From JARRKU01 sp050288425 (GTDB lineage Bacteria; Desulfobacterota; Desulfobacteria; Desulfobacterales; Desulfosarcinaceae): a stretch of DNA of 64,000 bases. Both the position numbers and the translations under genes were made by a program. Location of the stretch: positions 1 to 64,000 of the forward strand of contig JBNKDU010000126.1 of assembly GCA_050288425.1 (NCBI GenBank), written 5' to 3'. The notes beneath the pieces were generated by a model that was not told the DNA's origin, ran no database searches, and worked only from the letters and a program-made list of their open reading frames with translations. Of the stretch, positions 15,937 through 24,978 are shown in pieces (the stretch's first letter is position 1; every line of letters begins with the position of its first letter).

Positions 15937-17532
15937 TCATTGAATCTCGACGGCGCCCATATCGGGGTTGCCCCCCCGGGGATTTCCCAGGATGTCGTCA
16001 TCGGGCGCAGGACCGGCGCTGGCCCGGTCGATGACCTGGGGTGCGGTCGGGGTACCGAATTGTTGCACCAGGTTCTCGAAGGCTCCGCAAATCGTGGAAG
16101 ATCCGTCGGCAAATTGGCTGGAGGCCGGATCCCAGTGGGGCAAAATCAGTGCTGAAAGGTCCGCCAGGCCGGGATCGGCGATGGCGGCAGCGGCGTCGTC
16201 GGTGATATTGATGGTTTCGGCGGCATCTTCGGGAATGGGGTTGCCGCCGTTCCAGTACAAGTTGTTGTTCAGGGTATAATCACGCACTTCTCCGGACGGC
16301 GTATCGGAGAAATCGTCGGCGCTTCCGGCGCCGGTGGCGCCCATGGTTCCCGTGGGGTCCGACCAGATATTGTTGAACATCTCGATCTGCTCGTTGACCG
16401 GGTTGGCCCCCTCCCGGTTGAATCGCATGGCAAAGGCCAACGCCGGCAGGTCGCCGGAAATGGTGTTGTTGTTGAAGACGACGTAGCGGCCGCCCTTGAT
16501 TCCGAAGGCCGCGCGCATCACGTTGGCGCTGTTTCCCAGCATGAGGTTGTTTTCGATGGCCACATATTCGGCCTCGTAGAAGTTCTGCCCATCTTCTCCC
16601 AGCAGTACGAAATTACTGCCGGTGGAGCCCTCCCAGTTGAGAAAAATATTGCGACGGATGTAGATGTTGTGACTGCCCGTGAATCGGTCCGTATCGCCGT
16701 TGCTGTCCTTTACCACGATGTAGGAGCTGGTATCGTTGGCATTGGTGCGCCCGCTGCCGGCGAAATCGTTCATGAAGATATTGTCCTGAACGATGATATT
16801 CTCGGCGCTGTTGATATCGATGTGTTCGTCGCTTCCCGACTGGTTGTAGAAAAGATTGCGCTCGATCAACACATTGCTGATGCCGTTGTTGACCTTCAAA
16901 ATGTCGTTGTTGAAGCTGTCATGCAGGATGTTGTTGCGCAGGGTGATGCCGGATACCGATCCATCCCCGGCCGCATCGAGGTGAACCACCAGGGCGCCGG
17001 CTCCCGGTCCGTCATGGGCGATATCGAAGCCTTCGATGGTGATCCCCTGGCAACCCCTGGCATCCGCGTAGGCGGTGATCACGCGGTCGTCGTTGCGCAA
17101 GCGCGCCAAATAGGGAAGTTCCGAGCGCACCGTCACACCGGTGGCAAAGGTGCCCCGGATGCGGATGCGGCCGTGATACTCACCGGGTCTCACCAGAATC
17201 ACGGCGCCGTCCGGGGCCTGGTCCAGGGCATGGGTGATGGTGGCGAAAGGCGCGCTGATGGATCCGTCCCCGGCGGTGTCGTCACTGCCGTCGGTGGCCA
17301 CGTACAATACCGGCCCCGTGGGCGCTTCCGGATGGCACACCGATGGCGGAATGTTCACCACGGGAGGCGGGTTGTTCCCCGTTGGAGGGGGATTGTTCCC
17401 CTGCCCGGTGCCGCCGGGATCGGCAGACCCGTTCGCACCCGAACCGCCGCCGCCGCAGGCGGCCAGCGCAATCAAGAGTATGAAGATCCAGCCATGAAGA
17501 TATCGGCGTACGCCATGATGAGAATCACGCAT
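15937..17532 (-). CDS. Right-handed parallel beta-helix lipoprotein
   Basis: A 531-residue secreted lipoprotein. The N-terminus has a basic region, a hydrophobic stretch (WIFILLIALAA) and a lipobox Cys at residue 26, followed by a Gly/Asn/Pro-rich tether to about residue 65. A DUF1565-like start (LYVATDGSDDTAGDGSISAP) then leads into about 350 residues of short beta-helix coils rich in Asn ladders, such as IERNLFYNQSGS, VQDNIFMND and FNNNTISG. The C-terminus (NPRGGNPDMGAVEIQ) matches the end of many polysaccharide-binding beta-helix proteins. A lyase role is possible, but no catalytic set is clear. The ATG at 17532 has GAGGGAG before it; an ATG at 17553 is less likely. Confidence 0.88.
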   Translation of the reverse strand: MRDSHHGVRRYLHGWIFILLIALAACGGGGSGANGSADPGGTGQGNNPPPTGNNPPPVVNIPPSVCHPEAPTGPVLYVATDGSDDTAGDGSISAPFATITHALDQAPDGAVILVRPGEYHGRIRIRGTFATGVTVRSELPYLARLRNDDRVITAYADARGCQGITIEGFDIAHDGPGAGALVVHLDAAGDGSVSGITLRNNILHDSFNNDILKVNNGISNVLIERNLFYNQSGSDEHIDINSAENIIVQDNIFMNDFAGSGRTNANDTSSYIVVKDSNGDTDRFTGSHNIYIRRNIFLNWEGSTGSNFVLLGEDGQNFYEAEYVAIENNLMLGNSANVMRAAFGIKGGRYVVFNNNTISGDLPALAFAMRFNREGANPVNEQIEMFNNIWSDPTGTMGATGAGSADDFSDTPSGEVRDYTLNNNLYWNGGNPIPEDAAETINITDDAAAAIADPGLADLSALILPHWDPASSQFADGSSTICGAFENLVQQFGTPTAPQVIDRASAGPAPDDDILGNPRGGNPDMGAVEIQ

Positions 17533-17562
17533 CTTTGCTCCCTCTTTGTTCAACGTCTATGA

Positions 17563-17603
17563 CGGTTTATTCACCTTTTGCCATCTTTTTGATGCAACGT
17601 TGG
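17563..17603. repeat. Dispersed intergenic repeat, copy 1
   Basis: A 26-base core at 17575-17600, running from CTTTTGCC to GCAACGT, is repeated identically at 46827-46852. A diverged copy of the whole 41-base unit lies in the opposite orientation at 53939-53978, and a shorter one at 20154-20178. The unit begins CGGTTTATTCACC here. No protein is encoded. The rest of 17533-17843 shows nothing else I can support. Confidence 0.8.
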
Positions 17604-17843
17604 GATGAACAATGCCCGGATATGGAAGCAAAACAAGTGCCAGGTCACTCCATTTGCATCCGATATTCCCGCAGAATTGCATGTGGCATACTGAAATTAC
17701 GGGAATGTACGGTCAAAGGGATGTGCGGAATGGACACGGCGGATAGACGAAAAATTACCCTGCGACACAAAAATGCACATTTGCTGGCACAAAACATCGT
17801 ATGGAGACGGTGTGCGGTATACGGTGAACATTTTCCTGGAATA

Positions 17844-18284
17844 TCAGATCCTGGATTGACCCACGGAAAACATCAGGACGGCCAGGACGGCCAGCACCAT
17901 GGCGACTATGTGGTAGGCATTGACGGTCTCTTTAAGCCAGAAAACCCCCACGAGGAGGGTGGTGGTGATGATGGAGATGACGGCATAGAGGACATACTGG
18001 GTGGCCCCGTATTTCGAATACAACAAATTGAAGCCGAGAAACGTAAAAAAAAGGCCGATTCCGCTCAAACAGGATGCTTTCCAATTGCCCTTCAATGTGT
18101 TGGCGATGTTGAATTCACCGGTAAACGGCGCCGTGCACAACGCGATGAAAAATGTGATGAACACGCAGATGCTGATGAACAACAGCTCATTTTCCACATG
18201 GGCCGATTTCTTCTGGCCCAGGGTAAACAGGGCGTTGCCCAGGGCGGCGATGGTCGCGAAAAGAACCGGAAGTAATATGTTCAT
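17844..18284 (-). CDS. Small EamA/DMT-type membrane permease
   Basis: A 146-residue, four-helix membrane protein: helices at about residues 3-22, 33-53, 69-88 and 95-142 (the last two stretches being a pair). The C-terminal LLVGVFWLKETVNAYHIVAMVLAVLAVLMF matches the conserved end of a half-size drug/metabolite transporter. Such short units work as dimers. The substrate is unknown. The gene lies just before the TRAP transporter cluster on the same strand, but the 34-base spacing and different family leave it open whether they are co-transcribed. Confidence 0.85.
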   Translation of the reverse strand: MNILLPVLFATIAALGNALFTLGQKKSAHVENELLFISICVFITFFIALCTAPFTGEFNIANTLKGNWKASCLSGIGLFFTFLGFNLLYSKYGATQYVLYAVISIITTTLLVGVFWLKETVNAYHIVAMVLAVLAVLMFSVGQSRI

Positions 18285-18318
18285 GCTGCACTATCCCATG
18301 TAATCATATTATACAACG

Positions 18319-19623
18319 TCAGTTGTACATCAGATTGGGAATGAAGGTTGCGATTTGCGGGAAAAATAGCAGTGCGGCGGTCAGAAGAATAATCGCTCCC
18401 AGAAACGGAAGAATGCCGCGATAGATGGTCCGCAGCGAAACCTGGGGGGCGATGCCCTTGATCACGAAGACGTTCACGCCCACGGGCGGTGTGATTACGC
18501 CCATTTCGCCCACCATCACCACGATGACGCCGAACCAGATGGGGTCGAAGTTGAATTTCAGGACGATGGGGAAGAAAATCGGAATGGACACGATGATCAG
18601 GGCCATGGAATCCATGAAAAATCCGCCGATGAAATAGATAAATACGATGACGCCCATGATGGCCATGGGAGGGATGGGCAAGTTGCCGACCCAGTCGGCG
18701 AGAAGGAACGGGATGTTGGAGATGGCCAGAAAATGTCCGAATACGGCTGCACCGACGATGATGAACAAGACCATGCAGGCGGTGCGCAAGCCGTCCGTGA
18801 GGGCCTCGATGGTTCGTGACAATTGAAGTTTTTTCCGGAAGACCCCGATGAGAAAAGCGCCGAAGGCGCCGATGGAGCCGGCCTGGGTGGGGCTGAACCA
18901 TCCCAGGAAGAGACCCCCGATGGTAAGCATGAACAGGAGAATGGCCTCGATGATGCCGCCCAGGGAGACGATCTTCTGCCCGAAGGTCGTCTTCGGTCCA
19001 GGCGGGGCGAGCTCCGGGTTGCGCAGGCAGAGCAGTATCACCGTGAGCACGAACAACAGGGTCAGCAGGACGCCGGGAACGATCCCGGCGACGAATAATT
19101 TGCCGATGGATTCCTCGGTGAGGAGGCCGTAGATGATCAGCACCGTGCTGGGGGGGATCAGGATGCCCAGCGTTCCGGCCGAGGCCACGGTACCGGTGGC
19201 CAATTTGTCGTCGTAGTTGTACTTCTTCATTTCCGGCAGGGCGATGCCGCCCATGGTGGCGGCGGTGGCCGCCGTCGATCCGCAGATGGCGGCGAATCCC
19301 GAACAGGCCATGACGGTGGCCACGGTCAGGCCCCCGCGATACTGGCCGAACCAGGTGTAGCAGGTCCGGTAGAGCCTCCGGCTGATGCCGGAGGCAAAGG
19401 CAAAGGAGCCCATGAGGATGAACATGGGGATCACCGAAAGGGGATAGGAGGAGAGCGTCTCGAAGATATCCTGGGCCAGCAGGGTCAAGGCGGATTCGAT
19501 ACCGTTCAAATAGGCGAAACCGGTAAAGCCCACGAAAGCCATGGCAAAGGCCACCGGCATTCTCAACATGAACAGGAGCAGCAGGACGGCGATACCGACG
19601 ATGCCGGTGGTTTCAGGACTCAT
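18319..19623 (-). CDS. dctM: TRAP transporter large permease subunit
   Basis: The 434-residue, roughly 12-helix channel subunit of a tripartite ATP-independent periplasmic transporter, which uses the sodium or proton gradient for uptake of organic acids. Typical DctM stretches are MPVAFAMAFVGFTGFAYL, the FAFASGISRRLY loop, GFAAICGSTAATAATMGGIALPEM, LGILIPPSTVLIIYG and PVGVNVFVIKGI. The ATG at 19623 is chosen: it overlaps the dctQ stop by 11 bases, the normal arrangement, and avoids a 27-residue extension of atypical composition. Third gene of the dctP-dctQ-dctM operon. Confidence 0.95.
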   Translation of the reverse strand: MSPETTGIVGIAVLLLLFMLRMPVAFAMAFVGFTGFAYLNGIESALTLLAQDIFETLSSYPLSVIPMFILMGSFAFASGISRRLYRTCYTWFGQYRGGLTVATVMACSGFAAICGSTAATAATMGGIALPEMKKYNYDDKLATGTVASAGTLGILIPPSTVLIIYGLLTEESIGKLFVAGIVPGVLLTLLFVLTVILLCLRNPELAPPGPKTTFGQKIVSLGGIIEAILLFMLTIGGLFLGWFSPTQAGSIGAFGAFLIGVFRKKLQLSRTIEALTDGLRTACMVLFIIVGAAVFGHFLAISNIPFLLADWVGNLPIPPMAIMGVIVFIYFIGGFFMDSMALIIVSIPIFFPIVLKFNFDPIWFGVIVVMVGEMGVITPPVGVNVFVIKGIAPQVSLRTIYRGILPFLGAIILLTAALLFFPQIATFIPNLMYN

Positions 19624-20116
19624 GGGTGAACACCTCGATGATGGTTTGGAGCCATTTGGCCAGTGCGACCAGACAGACGGGAATGAACGCCACCGCCGCT
19701 GCAAAAGTGAAAGGATACAGGGGAATCCTTACCGTGGCGCTGACTTCTCCATAGATCTTCAGATCCAGGCCGTACGCAAAGAGACGCCAGGTCATGACGA
19801 TAAACAGAAGCAGAACAAGAGACTGGATAAAACAGGCGGTGATGCGTTGGACGAGTTTCGGCAGCAGGGGGGTGAAGAATTCCACCTGCACATGACGGCC
19901 GGTAATATAAGAGGAGCCCAATGCAAAGGCCATGGCAAGCAACTGCAGAATCATCATCAGATCCAGCGATCCGTCCACTGGTCGCAGAAAAATTTTAGCG
20001 CCGATGACGTCGATGGTGGTGAGAAGCATCATCAAGATAAAGGCCGCAAGCCCGAACTTCTCGAATCCCGTGCTGACCTTTGCATTGAACCGTCTAAATT
20101 CATCCAGAATTGCCAT
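19613..20116 (-). CDS. dctQ: TRAP transporter small permease subunit
   Basis: The 167-residue, four-helix subunit that partners DctM in the inner membrane. Hydrophobic helices lie at about residues 24-44, 55-75, 95-115 and 135-155, with the family-typical GSSYITGRHVQVEFFTPLLP loop in the middle. The ATG at 20116, with AAAGGTGG upstream, gives a normal DctQ; an ATG at 20170 would add 18 residues. The gene follows dctP after a hairpin and overlaps dctM by 11 bases. Confidence 0.93.
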   Translation of the reverse strand: MAILDEFRRFNAKVSTGFEKFGLAAFILMMLLTTIDVIGAKIFLRPVDGSLDLMMILQLLAMAFALGSSYITGRHVQVEFFTPLLPKLVQRITACFIQSLVLLLFIVMTWRLFAYGLDLKIYGEVSATVRIPLYPFTFAAAVAFIPVCLVALAKWLQTIIEVFTHES

Positions 20117-20153
20117 GTTTGCCACCTTTAAACGAGCCTGCAGCTGCAAAATC

Positions 20154-20178
20154 GCATCTTTTTTATGCAACGTTGAGG
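20154..20178. repeat. Dispersed intergenic repeat, short copy
   Basis: This stretch reads GCATCTTTTTTATGCAACGT and then TGAGG, a diverged copy of the repeat core at 17575-17600 and 46827-46852. It lies in the dctP-dctQ gap. Confidence 0.6.
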
Positions 20179-20205
20179 TTCCGCCTTAAAACGCGACGGC
20201 AGTTC

Positions 20206-20246
20206 ATCGGGGCAGGTGTGGCAACTCCCCACATGCCTGCCCCGAT
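20206..20246 (-). terminator. Long hairpin between dctP and dctQ (attenuator)
   Basis: A perfect 11-bp outer stem (20206-20216 with 20236-20246) continues into an inner TGTGG/CCACA stem. It lies 26 bases past the dctP stop and has no real T run. Such structures commonly protect or partly end the dctP message so that the binding protein is made in excess of the permease. The role here is inferred. Confidence 0.7.
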
Positions 20247-20271
20247 TTCAAGCCGTCTGGAATGCGCTTGA

Positions 20272-21357
20272 TTACCGAACTTCTGGAGGACCTGTGGTCG
20301 ATCGGATATGGAAAACTTTCTGCAGTTCCAGCAGTTCTCCTTTGCGTTTCTGCAAATAGTCGATCCAGGACCGGACTTCCGCTTCGGCATATCCCTTGCC
20401 CACCATGTCTTTGACATAGTCGTCGATCACCGGCTGTACCGCCTTGACCCAGCGGTCGAATTCAGCCTGGGGCAACTCGATATACTCGACGCCCTTTGAC
20501 TTGCCGAAGGCCTCACCCGGGAAGTCGGAAGCATTCCATGAGAGGGCGAACCTCTCTTTGTATTCACCGCACAATTGGTTGAAAATCGGCTTGATGTCTT
20601 CGGGCAGCCGTTCATAGCTGTTCTTGTTCATGGCCACATAGAAGGGATAGCTGGGACCGACGTTCCAGGAGTTGGTGACGGTTTTGACGATCTCCCCGAA
20701 ACGGAAGGCCTTGATGCCTTCGCCGCCGACGAAGACTCCCTGGATGACCCCCTTGGCAATGGCATCATAGGTCTCTACAATGGGCGTGGGAGCCGGGGTG
20801 CCGCCCAACGCTTTGACCACCGCAGCCATGCGCCCGGGGGCCCGGATCGTCATGCCTTTGAAATCTTCCAGGGTCCGCAGCGGCTTGGTGGATGCCAGCA
20901 CACTGGGGGTGTTGGCGTGCATCCAGAGCACCCTGACCTTGTTCCACTCTTTGGGTTTAAACTTTTCATAGAAGTCGTTCATGACCATGTTCGCCACCCA
21001 TCCGGTGGGGTAGCCGATGGGCAGTTCGCAAACCTCGGTTACCGGAAAACGGCCCGGTGTGTAAGAGATATGGGACAGTCCGATATCGGTGATGCCGGTC
21101 TCGATGGCCTTGATCATGGCCGGCGCCTTGGCCAATGAACCGCCGGGAAAGAATTGGACCTTGATCCGACCGTTGGTACGCTTTTCCAACTCGGCGATAA
21201 AGGCCTCGCTCGTCCTGTTGCAATGTTGCGGGCCCGGCAGGTAGCTGGCAAATTTGAGGTTGATGACCTTTTCCTTGGCCAATCCGCTTCCGGTAAATGC
21301 GAACGTGATAAGCAAAAGGACGATGCCGAAAATCACCAGTAAATTTTTCTTTCCCAT
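20272..21357 (-). CDS. dctP: TRAP transporter substrate-binding protein
   Basis: A 361-residue periplasmic solute receptor. A signal peptide is clear: MGKKNL, then a hydrophobic LLVIFGIVLLLITFAF core, with cleavage likely after GSGLA. The DctP fold markers follow: INLKFASYLPGPQHC, RTNGRIKVQFFPGGSL, AIETGITDIGLSHISYTPGRFP, and the carboxylate-binding Arg region TIRAPGRMAAVVKALGGTP. The ligand is not deducible from motifs, though neighbours suggest an aromatic or other organic acid. AAGGAGG stands before the ATG. It is the first transporter gene in transcription order, followed by a hairpin and dctQ-dctM. Confidence 0.95.
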   Translation of the reverse strand: MGKKNLLVIFGIVLLLITFAFTGSGLAKEKVINLKFASYLPGPQHCNRTSEAFIAELEKRTNGRIKVQFFPGGSLAKAPAMIKAIETGITDIGLSHISYTPGRFPVTEVCELPIGYPTGWVANMVMNDFYEKFKPKEWNKVRVLWMHANTPSVLASTKPLRTLEDFKGMTIRAPGRMAAVVKALGGTPAPTPIVETYDAIAKGVIQGVFVGGEGIKAFRFGEIVKTVTNSWNVGPSYPFYVAMNKNSYERLPEDIKPIFNQLCGEYKERFALSWNASDFPGEAFGKSKGVEYIELPQAEFDRWVKAVQPVIDDYVKDMVGKGYAEAEVRSWIDYLQKRKGELLELQKVFHIRSTTGPPEVR

Positions 21358-21402
21358 GCATAGCCTCCTTGGTTGGTTGAAGGGTTGTGGGTACCCTTAT
21401 CC

Positions 21403-22740
21403 TTACGGGGTGTAGGACTTGCAAAAATCCATCATGGCCTTCACGTTGGCGGTCTTTGAGCCTTGGAGACCGGCGCCGCTGGAAAGAATGAATCCTCCGC
21501 CGGCGCCCGCCGTCTCCATCAGCTCCCGGCAGTAGCTTTCGATCTTATCCGGAGTGCCGGTGCACAGCAACGACAGGGGCACATTGCCGGCGATACAGGC
21601 AACCTGTCCCACGGTCTCCTTGGCCCGAGCCATGTCGGTGCGGTCGAACCACCAGACGACTTTGCCTTTGGGAAGGTCGGTAATCAGGTCGAGGCGGTCA
21701 TTGTAGGAGCCCTCGGCGAAAAGCAGGGGCACCATGCCCTCGTTGATCAATCCGATGATCAGTTTCCTCAGGCTGGGCCAGTAGAAACTGGTGAACTGCT
21801 TCGGGGACATGAAGGAATCGGCGCCTTTGTGCAGGGGAATGAAGGGCATGAGGTGACCGGTGACCCGGCAGCCGGCCACGCCGTTCTTGACCATGATGGG
21901 GACCAGCCGTTCGCAGGCCTCCATGAGCTTCTCGGGACAACGGTACATGTCCAGCATCACCCCGCGGGTGCCCCGCAGGCTGTCGCCGATGACATCAAAG
22001 GGTGCCTTGGTGAAGCCTCCGGAAAAGGCGGGAAAACCCCGGCCCATGATCCGGCCGCTGATTTCGGCCGTGGCCTTCCGCCACTCCAGCGCAGCTTCGC
22101 CGGCCCGGCCCAGGGTCTGCAGAGCCTTTTGCATGGGTTCGGCGCCGAAGGGCATCATGCAGCCCGGGATGACCGGCAACTCATGGACAGGCGGCAGAAG
22201 GGGAAAGGTGGTGAAAGGTTCCAGGGCACCGAAGATACGCGGGAAGAAGACGTTGAGAAAGAAACCGGTGGGATCGTCGATCAGGTCCTGGTATTCTTCC
22301 GCCTGCATATAGACGTCTTCCACGAACTGGTATTCTCTCTCTTTGTCCAACCCGTGACCGGGCCATTGATAGAGTTTCAGGTCGAGGATGTCCAGGACCT
22401 TGCCGGGAACGATATTGACGGGACTGTTATAACCATCCGGTTCGAAGTCCTCATGGTATTTCACCCAGGCGGTTTTCAGATCCCCATAGTCGTACATGCC
22501 GTCATACATGCTGACCCCGGCATACTCCAGAGGGAAAAAACCGGCCGAGGGGCTGACGGGGATCCGTTTGGGCGGCTTTTCAAGCAGAATGGAATCCTTG
22601 AACAGGGCGACCCGCTCCCGGTAGGATTGCTCCGCCTGTGCATCATCAAAAGAAATTCCTTTTCCGGACATCCAGATGTCGAAACGCTCCGCCTGCTTCT
22701 GGTCCGCATCCGCGGCGACCTCGGTAAATCGATGGTTCAA
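21403..22740 (-). CDS. Uroporphyrinogen decarboxylase (URO-D) family protein
   Basis: A 445-residue protein with a C-terminal URO-D TIM barrel (about residues 180-440: ISGRIMGRGFPAFSGGF, GHLMPFIPLHKGADSFM, FYWPSLRKLIIGLINEGM, CIAGNVPLSLLCTGTPD). It has about 100 extra N-terminal residues compared with HemE and lacks its usual N-terminus, so it is not the haem enzyme. This superfamily also includes corrinoid methyltransferases such as MtaA and CmuA. The start is the TTG at 22740: AAGGAGG stands eight bases before it and would lie inside the coding region if the ATG at 22761 were used. It sits between an adenylate ligase and a TRAP transporter and probably belongs to the same catabolic route. 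Confidence 0.9.
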   Translation of the reverse strand: MNHRFTEVAADADQKQAERFDIWMSGKGISFDDAQAEQSYRERVALFKDSILLEKPPKRIPVSPSAGFFPLEYAGVSMYDGMYDYGDLKTAWVKYHEDFEPDGYNSPVNIVPGKVLDILDLKLYQWPGHGLDKEREYQFVEDVYMQAEEYQDLIDDPTGFFLNVFFPRIFGALEPFTTFPLLPPVHELPVIPGCMMPFGAEPMQKALQTLGRAGEAALEWRKATAEISGRIMGRGFPAFSGGFTKAPFDVIGDSLRGTRGVMLDMYRCPEKLMEACERLVPIMVKNGVAGCRVTGHLMPFIPLHKGADSFMSPKQFTSFYWPSLRKLIIGLINEGMVPLLFAEGSYNDRLDLITDLPKGKVVWWFDRTDMARAKETVGQVACIAGNVPLSLLCTGTPDKIESYCRELMETAGAGGGFILSSGAGLQGSKTANVKAMMDFCKSYTP

Positions 22741-22827
22741 GTGAGTATCCTCCTTCCTCATAGAAAAAGTCTACCCGATCATTGAATAAATCGAAGGGAT
22801 TCCGACCTTATTATTCAACGCCTGGGT

Positions 22828-24507
22828 CTACTTCCGGCAACCACAATCCGGCGTTTCCATTTGCAGTTTGTCTTCAATGTCTTTTCGCAGGGCCTGCTTG
22901 TCCAGTTTTGCCGCCTTGGTAAGGGGCATCTTTTCGACGAATTCAATGCGCTCGGGAAGCTGGAGCACGGCCGCCTTCTGCTCTTTCAGGAATTCAATGA
23001 CCTCCTCGAAAGTCAAGGCCGCTTCAGCTTTGGTCTCGATATAGGCGCAGGCCCGTTCCCCCATGATCGGGTCGGGCATGGGAATGACCGCCACCGCGGC
23101 AACGTCGGTGTGACGGCTGATGAGTTTTTCGATTTCCGTCGCGCTGATGCTTTCCCCCCCCCGGTTGATCATCTCCTTGCATCTGCCGGTGAGGGTGATG
23201 TAGCCGTTCTCGCCGATCCTGGCCAGATCTCCGGTCCGGAAAAATCCGTGTTCGTCGAATACCTTGGCGTTCTCTTCCGGATTGTTGAAATAGCCGGAGA
23301 AAACGCAGGGGCCTTTGATGAGCAGTTCGCCGGTTTGGCCGGGGGGCAGTTCCCTGCCTTCGGGGTCGACTACTTTGTAGATGTCATGGGGAAAGGTCGG
23401 TCTTCCCACGGTGCAGCAAATGGTCTCGCAATCATCCACGTTGCGCGTGATGCAGGTCATGCCCTCGGTCCCGCCGTAACCATTGTAAAAACGCATCTTG
23501 AACCGTTCCATGATTCCCTCGACCAGGTCCGGGTGGCTGGCGCCGCCGCCGCTGTGCATCTTCTTCAGGGAACTCAGGTCGAATCGATCGGCCTCTTCAT
23601 ATTGGAGCAGTCTCTTGGCGAGGGTCGGGACCCAGATGATGGCGGTGACTTTCTCGCGCTCGATGGTTCTGCATATTTCGGCGTTGTCGGTGGACTCCTG
23701 GAACACCAGGGTTCCCTGGGTGATGATGCTGCCGATAAACCCTTTGGTGAAGGAAAGATCATGCCCCACCGGTCCGACGATCATATTGATGTCTTCGCTG
23801 TGCTGATTCCATGACATGGAGCAAAACTCGACGGTGCAACCCAGGCTGTTGTGGGTCCGGGGAACGATTTTCGGCTCTCCGGTGGTGCCGCCGGTGGGCC
23901 CCATATGGGCGACCTGCAGCGGATCCGGCTTTCGTTGGGCCAATCGGGCGAGATCCTCAGCGTTTGGGGGATTTTCCTGGATTAATTCTTCCAGGCTGGC
24001 AAACCCGGCCTTATCGATCTTGCCCCGTACGGTGATGACGCTCCTGATTTCCGGATGGTCCTGCAGGACATCCTGGATAATGGGGACGAAATCGACTTTG
24101 TGGGTGTTCTTGGGCGCAATCCATGCCGTCGCGCCGGTGATCTTCAGCAGACGGTCGATCTCGAAGGGTCGGTAGCGTTCGATCAAGAGTACGGTGATGG
24201 CGCCGACCTTCTGGCAGGCAAAATAGGCAAATACGAATTCGTTCCAGTTGGGCAGCTGGACCAGGACCCGGTCCAGGGGGTTTATGCCCAGTTTCATCAG
24301 CCCGATGGCCATCCGGTCCACTTTCTCACGGGCCTGGGCATAAGTATAGCGGCTTGTTCGATCGATAAAGGCGATTTTGTCGGGATGCATATCCGCGGCC
24401 CGGTCCAGATAGTCTGCCAGGGTCATGCCCCGCCACCAGCCCCTTTTGAGGTAGGTCTCCACATCCTCTTGCGGGTAGGGCACGACACCTTCCAACAGCG
24501 TGGACAT
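22828..24507 (-). CDS. AMP-dependent acyl/aryl ligase (2,3-dihydroxybenzoate-AMP ligase-like)
   Basis: A 559-residue adenylate-forming enzyme that would activate a carboxylic acid with ATP, usually then to a CoA thioester. Core motifs are in place: A3 GPTGGTTGEPKIVPRTH, A5 YGGTEG, A7 RTGDLARIGENGYI, A8 GRCKEMINRGGESIS and the A10 lysine near the C-terminus (PLTKAAKLDK). Overall it resembles the EntE-like aryl ligases, so an aromatic acid is plausible. AGGAGG precedes two adjacent ATG codons; I use the second (24507). First gene of the minus-strand ligase, URO-D and TRAP cluster, divergent from the GntR regulator. Confidence 0.93.
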   Translation of the reverse strand: MSTLLEGVVPYPQEDVETYLKRGWWRGMTLADYLDRAADMHPDKIAFIDRTSRYTYAQAREKVDRMAIGLMKLGINPLDRVLVQLPNWNEFVFAYFACQKVGAITVLLIERYRPFEIDRLLKITGATAWIAPKNTHKVDFVPIIQDVLQDHPEIRSVITVRGKIDKAGFASLEELIQENPPNAEDLARLAQRKPDPLQVAHMGPTGGTTGEPKIVPRTHNSLGCTVEFCSMSWNQHSEDINMIVGPVGHDLSFTKGFIGSIITQGTLVFQESTDNAEICRTIEREKVTAIIWVPTLAKRLLQYEEADRFDLSSLKKMHSGGGASHPDLVEGIMERFKMRFYNGYGGTEGMTCITRNVDDCETICCTVGRPTFPHDIYKVVDPEGRELPPGQTGELLIKGPCVFSGYFNNPEENAKVFDEHGFFRTGDLARIGENGYITLTGRCKEMINRGGESISATEIEKLISRHTDVAAVAVIPMPDPIMGERACAYIETKAEAALTFEEVIEFLKEQKAAVLQLPERIEFVEKMPLTKAAKLDKQALRKDIEDKLQMETPDCGCRK

Positions 24508-24978
24508 CATTGTCCTCCTTTGGTGTGTGTAGCCTGACGCATGGGTTCCACCGTTGATGCCCGGGGAAATATTAATTTTATTTTTAATAAAATCCAAGAA
24601 GACCGGTAGCATCTTTCCTTCTGCATGTCAACCGGTACCTTTGTCGAAAGGTGGCCGATGGCGCCGGCCGGGTGTCCCGGGATAGTGTATATTATGTTGT
24701 AATCATGGAATTTAATATCATTCTGGTCGAAAGTAAATGGTTGATGAAAATGAAAGGCGATTAAAACCTAAAGAGCTTGACAAGCAACAATATTTAATTA
24801 AATAAAGGAAAGCCAGAATGACGATCATATCCCACAAGCCATTTTCTGTGCGCCGGATGATGAAAAACAGGTGGAGTCTGACCGTTGAACCTTGGCAAAG
24901 AGTGAATATTTATTGAAATCAATCATGCGGCATTCATGACCCGTGGTGTTGATGATGCGATGCAGGATTTAATCTTTT
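24508..24978. other. Divergent regulatory gap before the ligase and GntR genes
   Basis: AT-rich spacer of 471 bases with no gene I can support. It should hold the promoters of both the minus-strand catabolic cluster and the plus-strand GntR gene. Within it, 24690-24707 closely resembles 4297-4314 before prfB (ATTATGTTG, then AATCATG), which may be coincidence. A clear GntR operator is not visible by eye. Confidence 0.5.
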
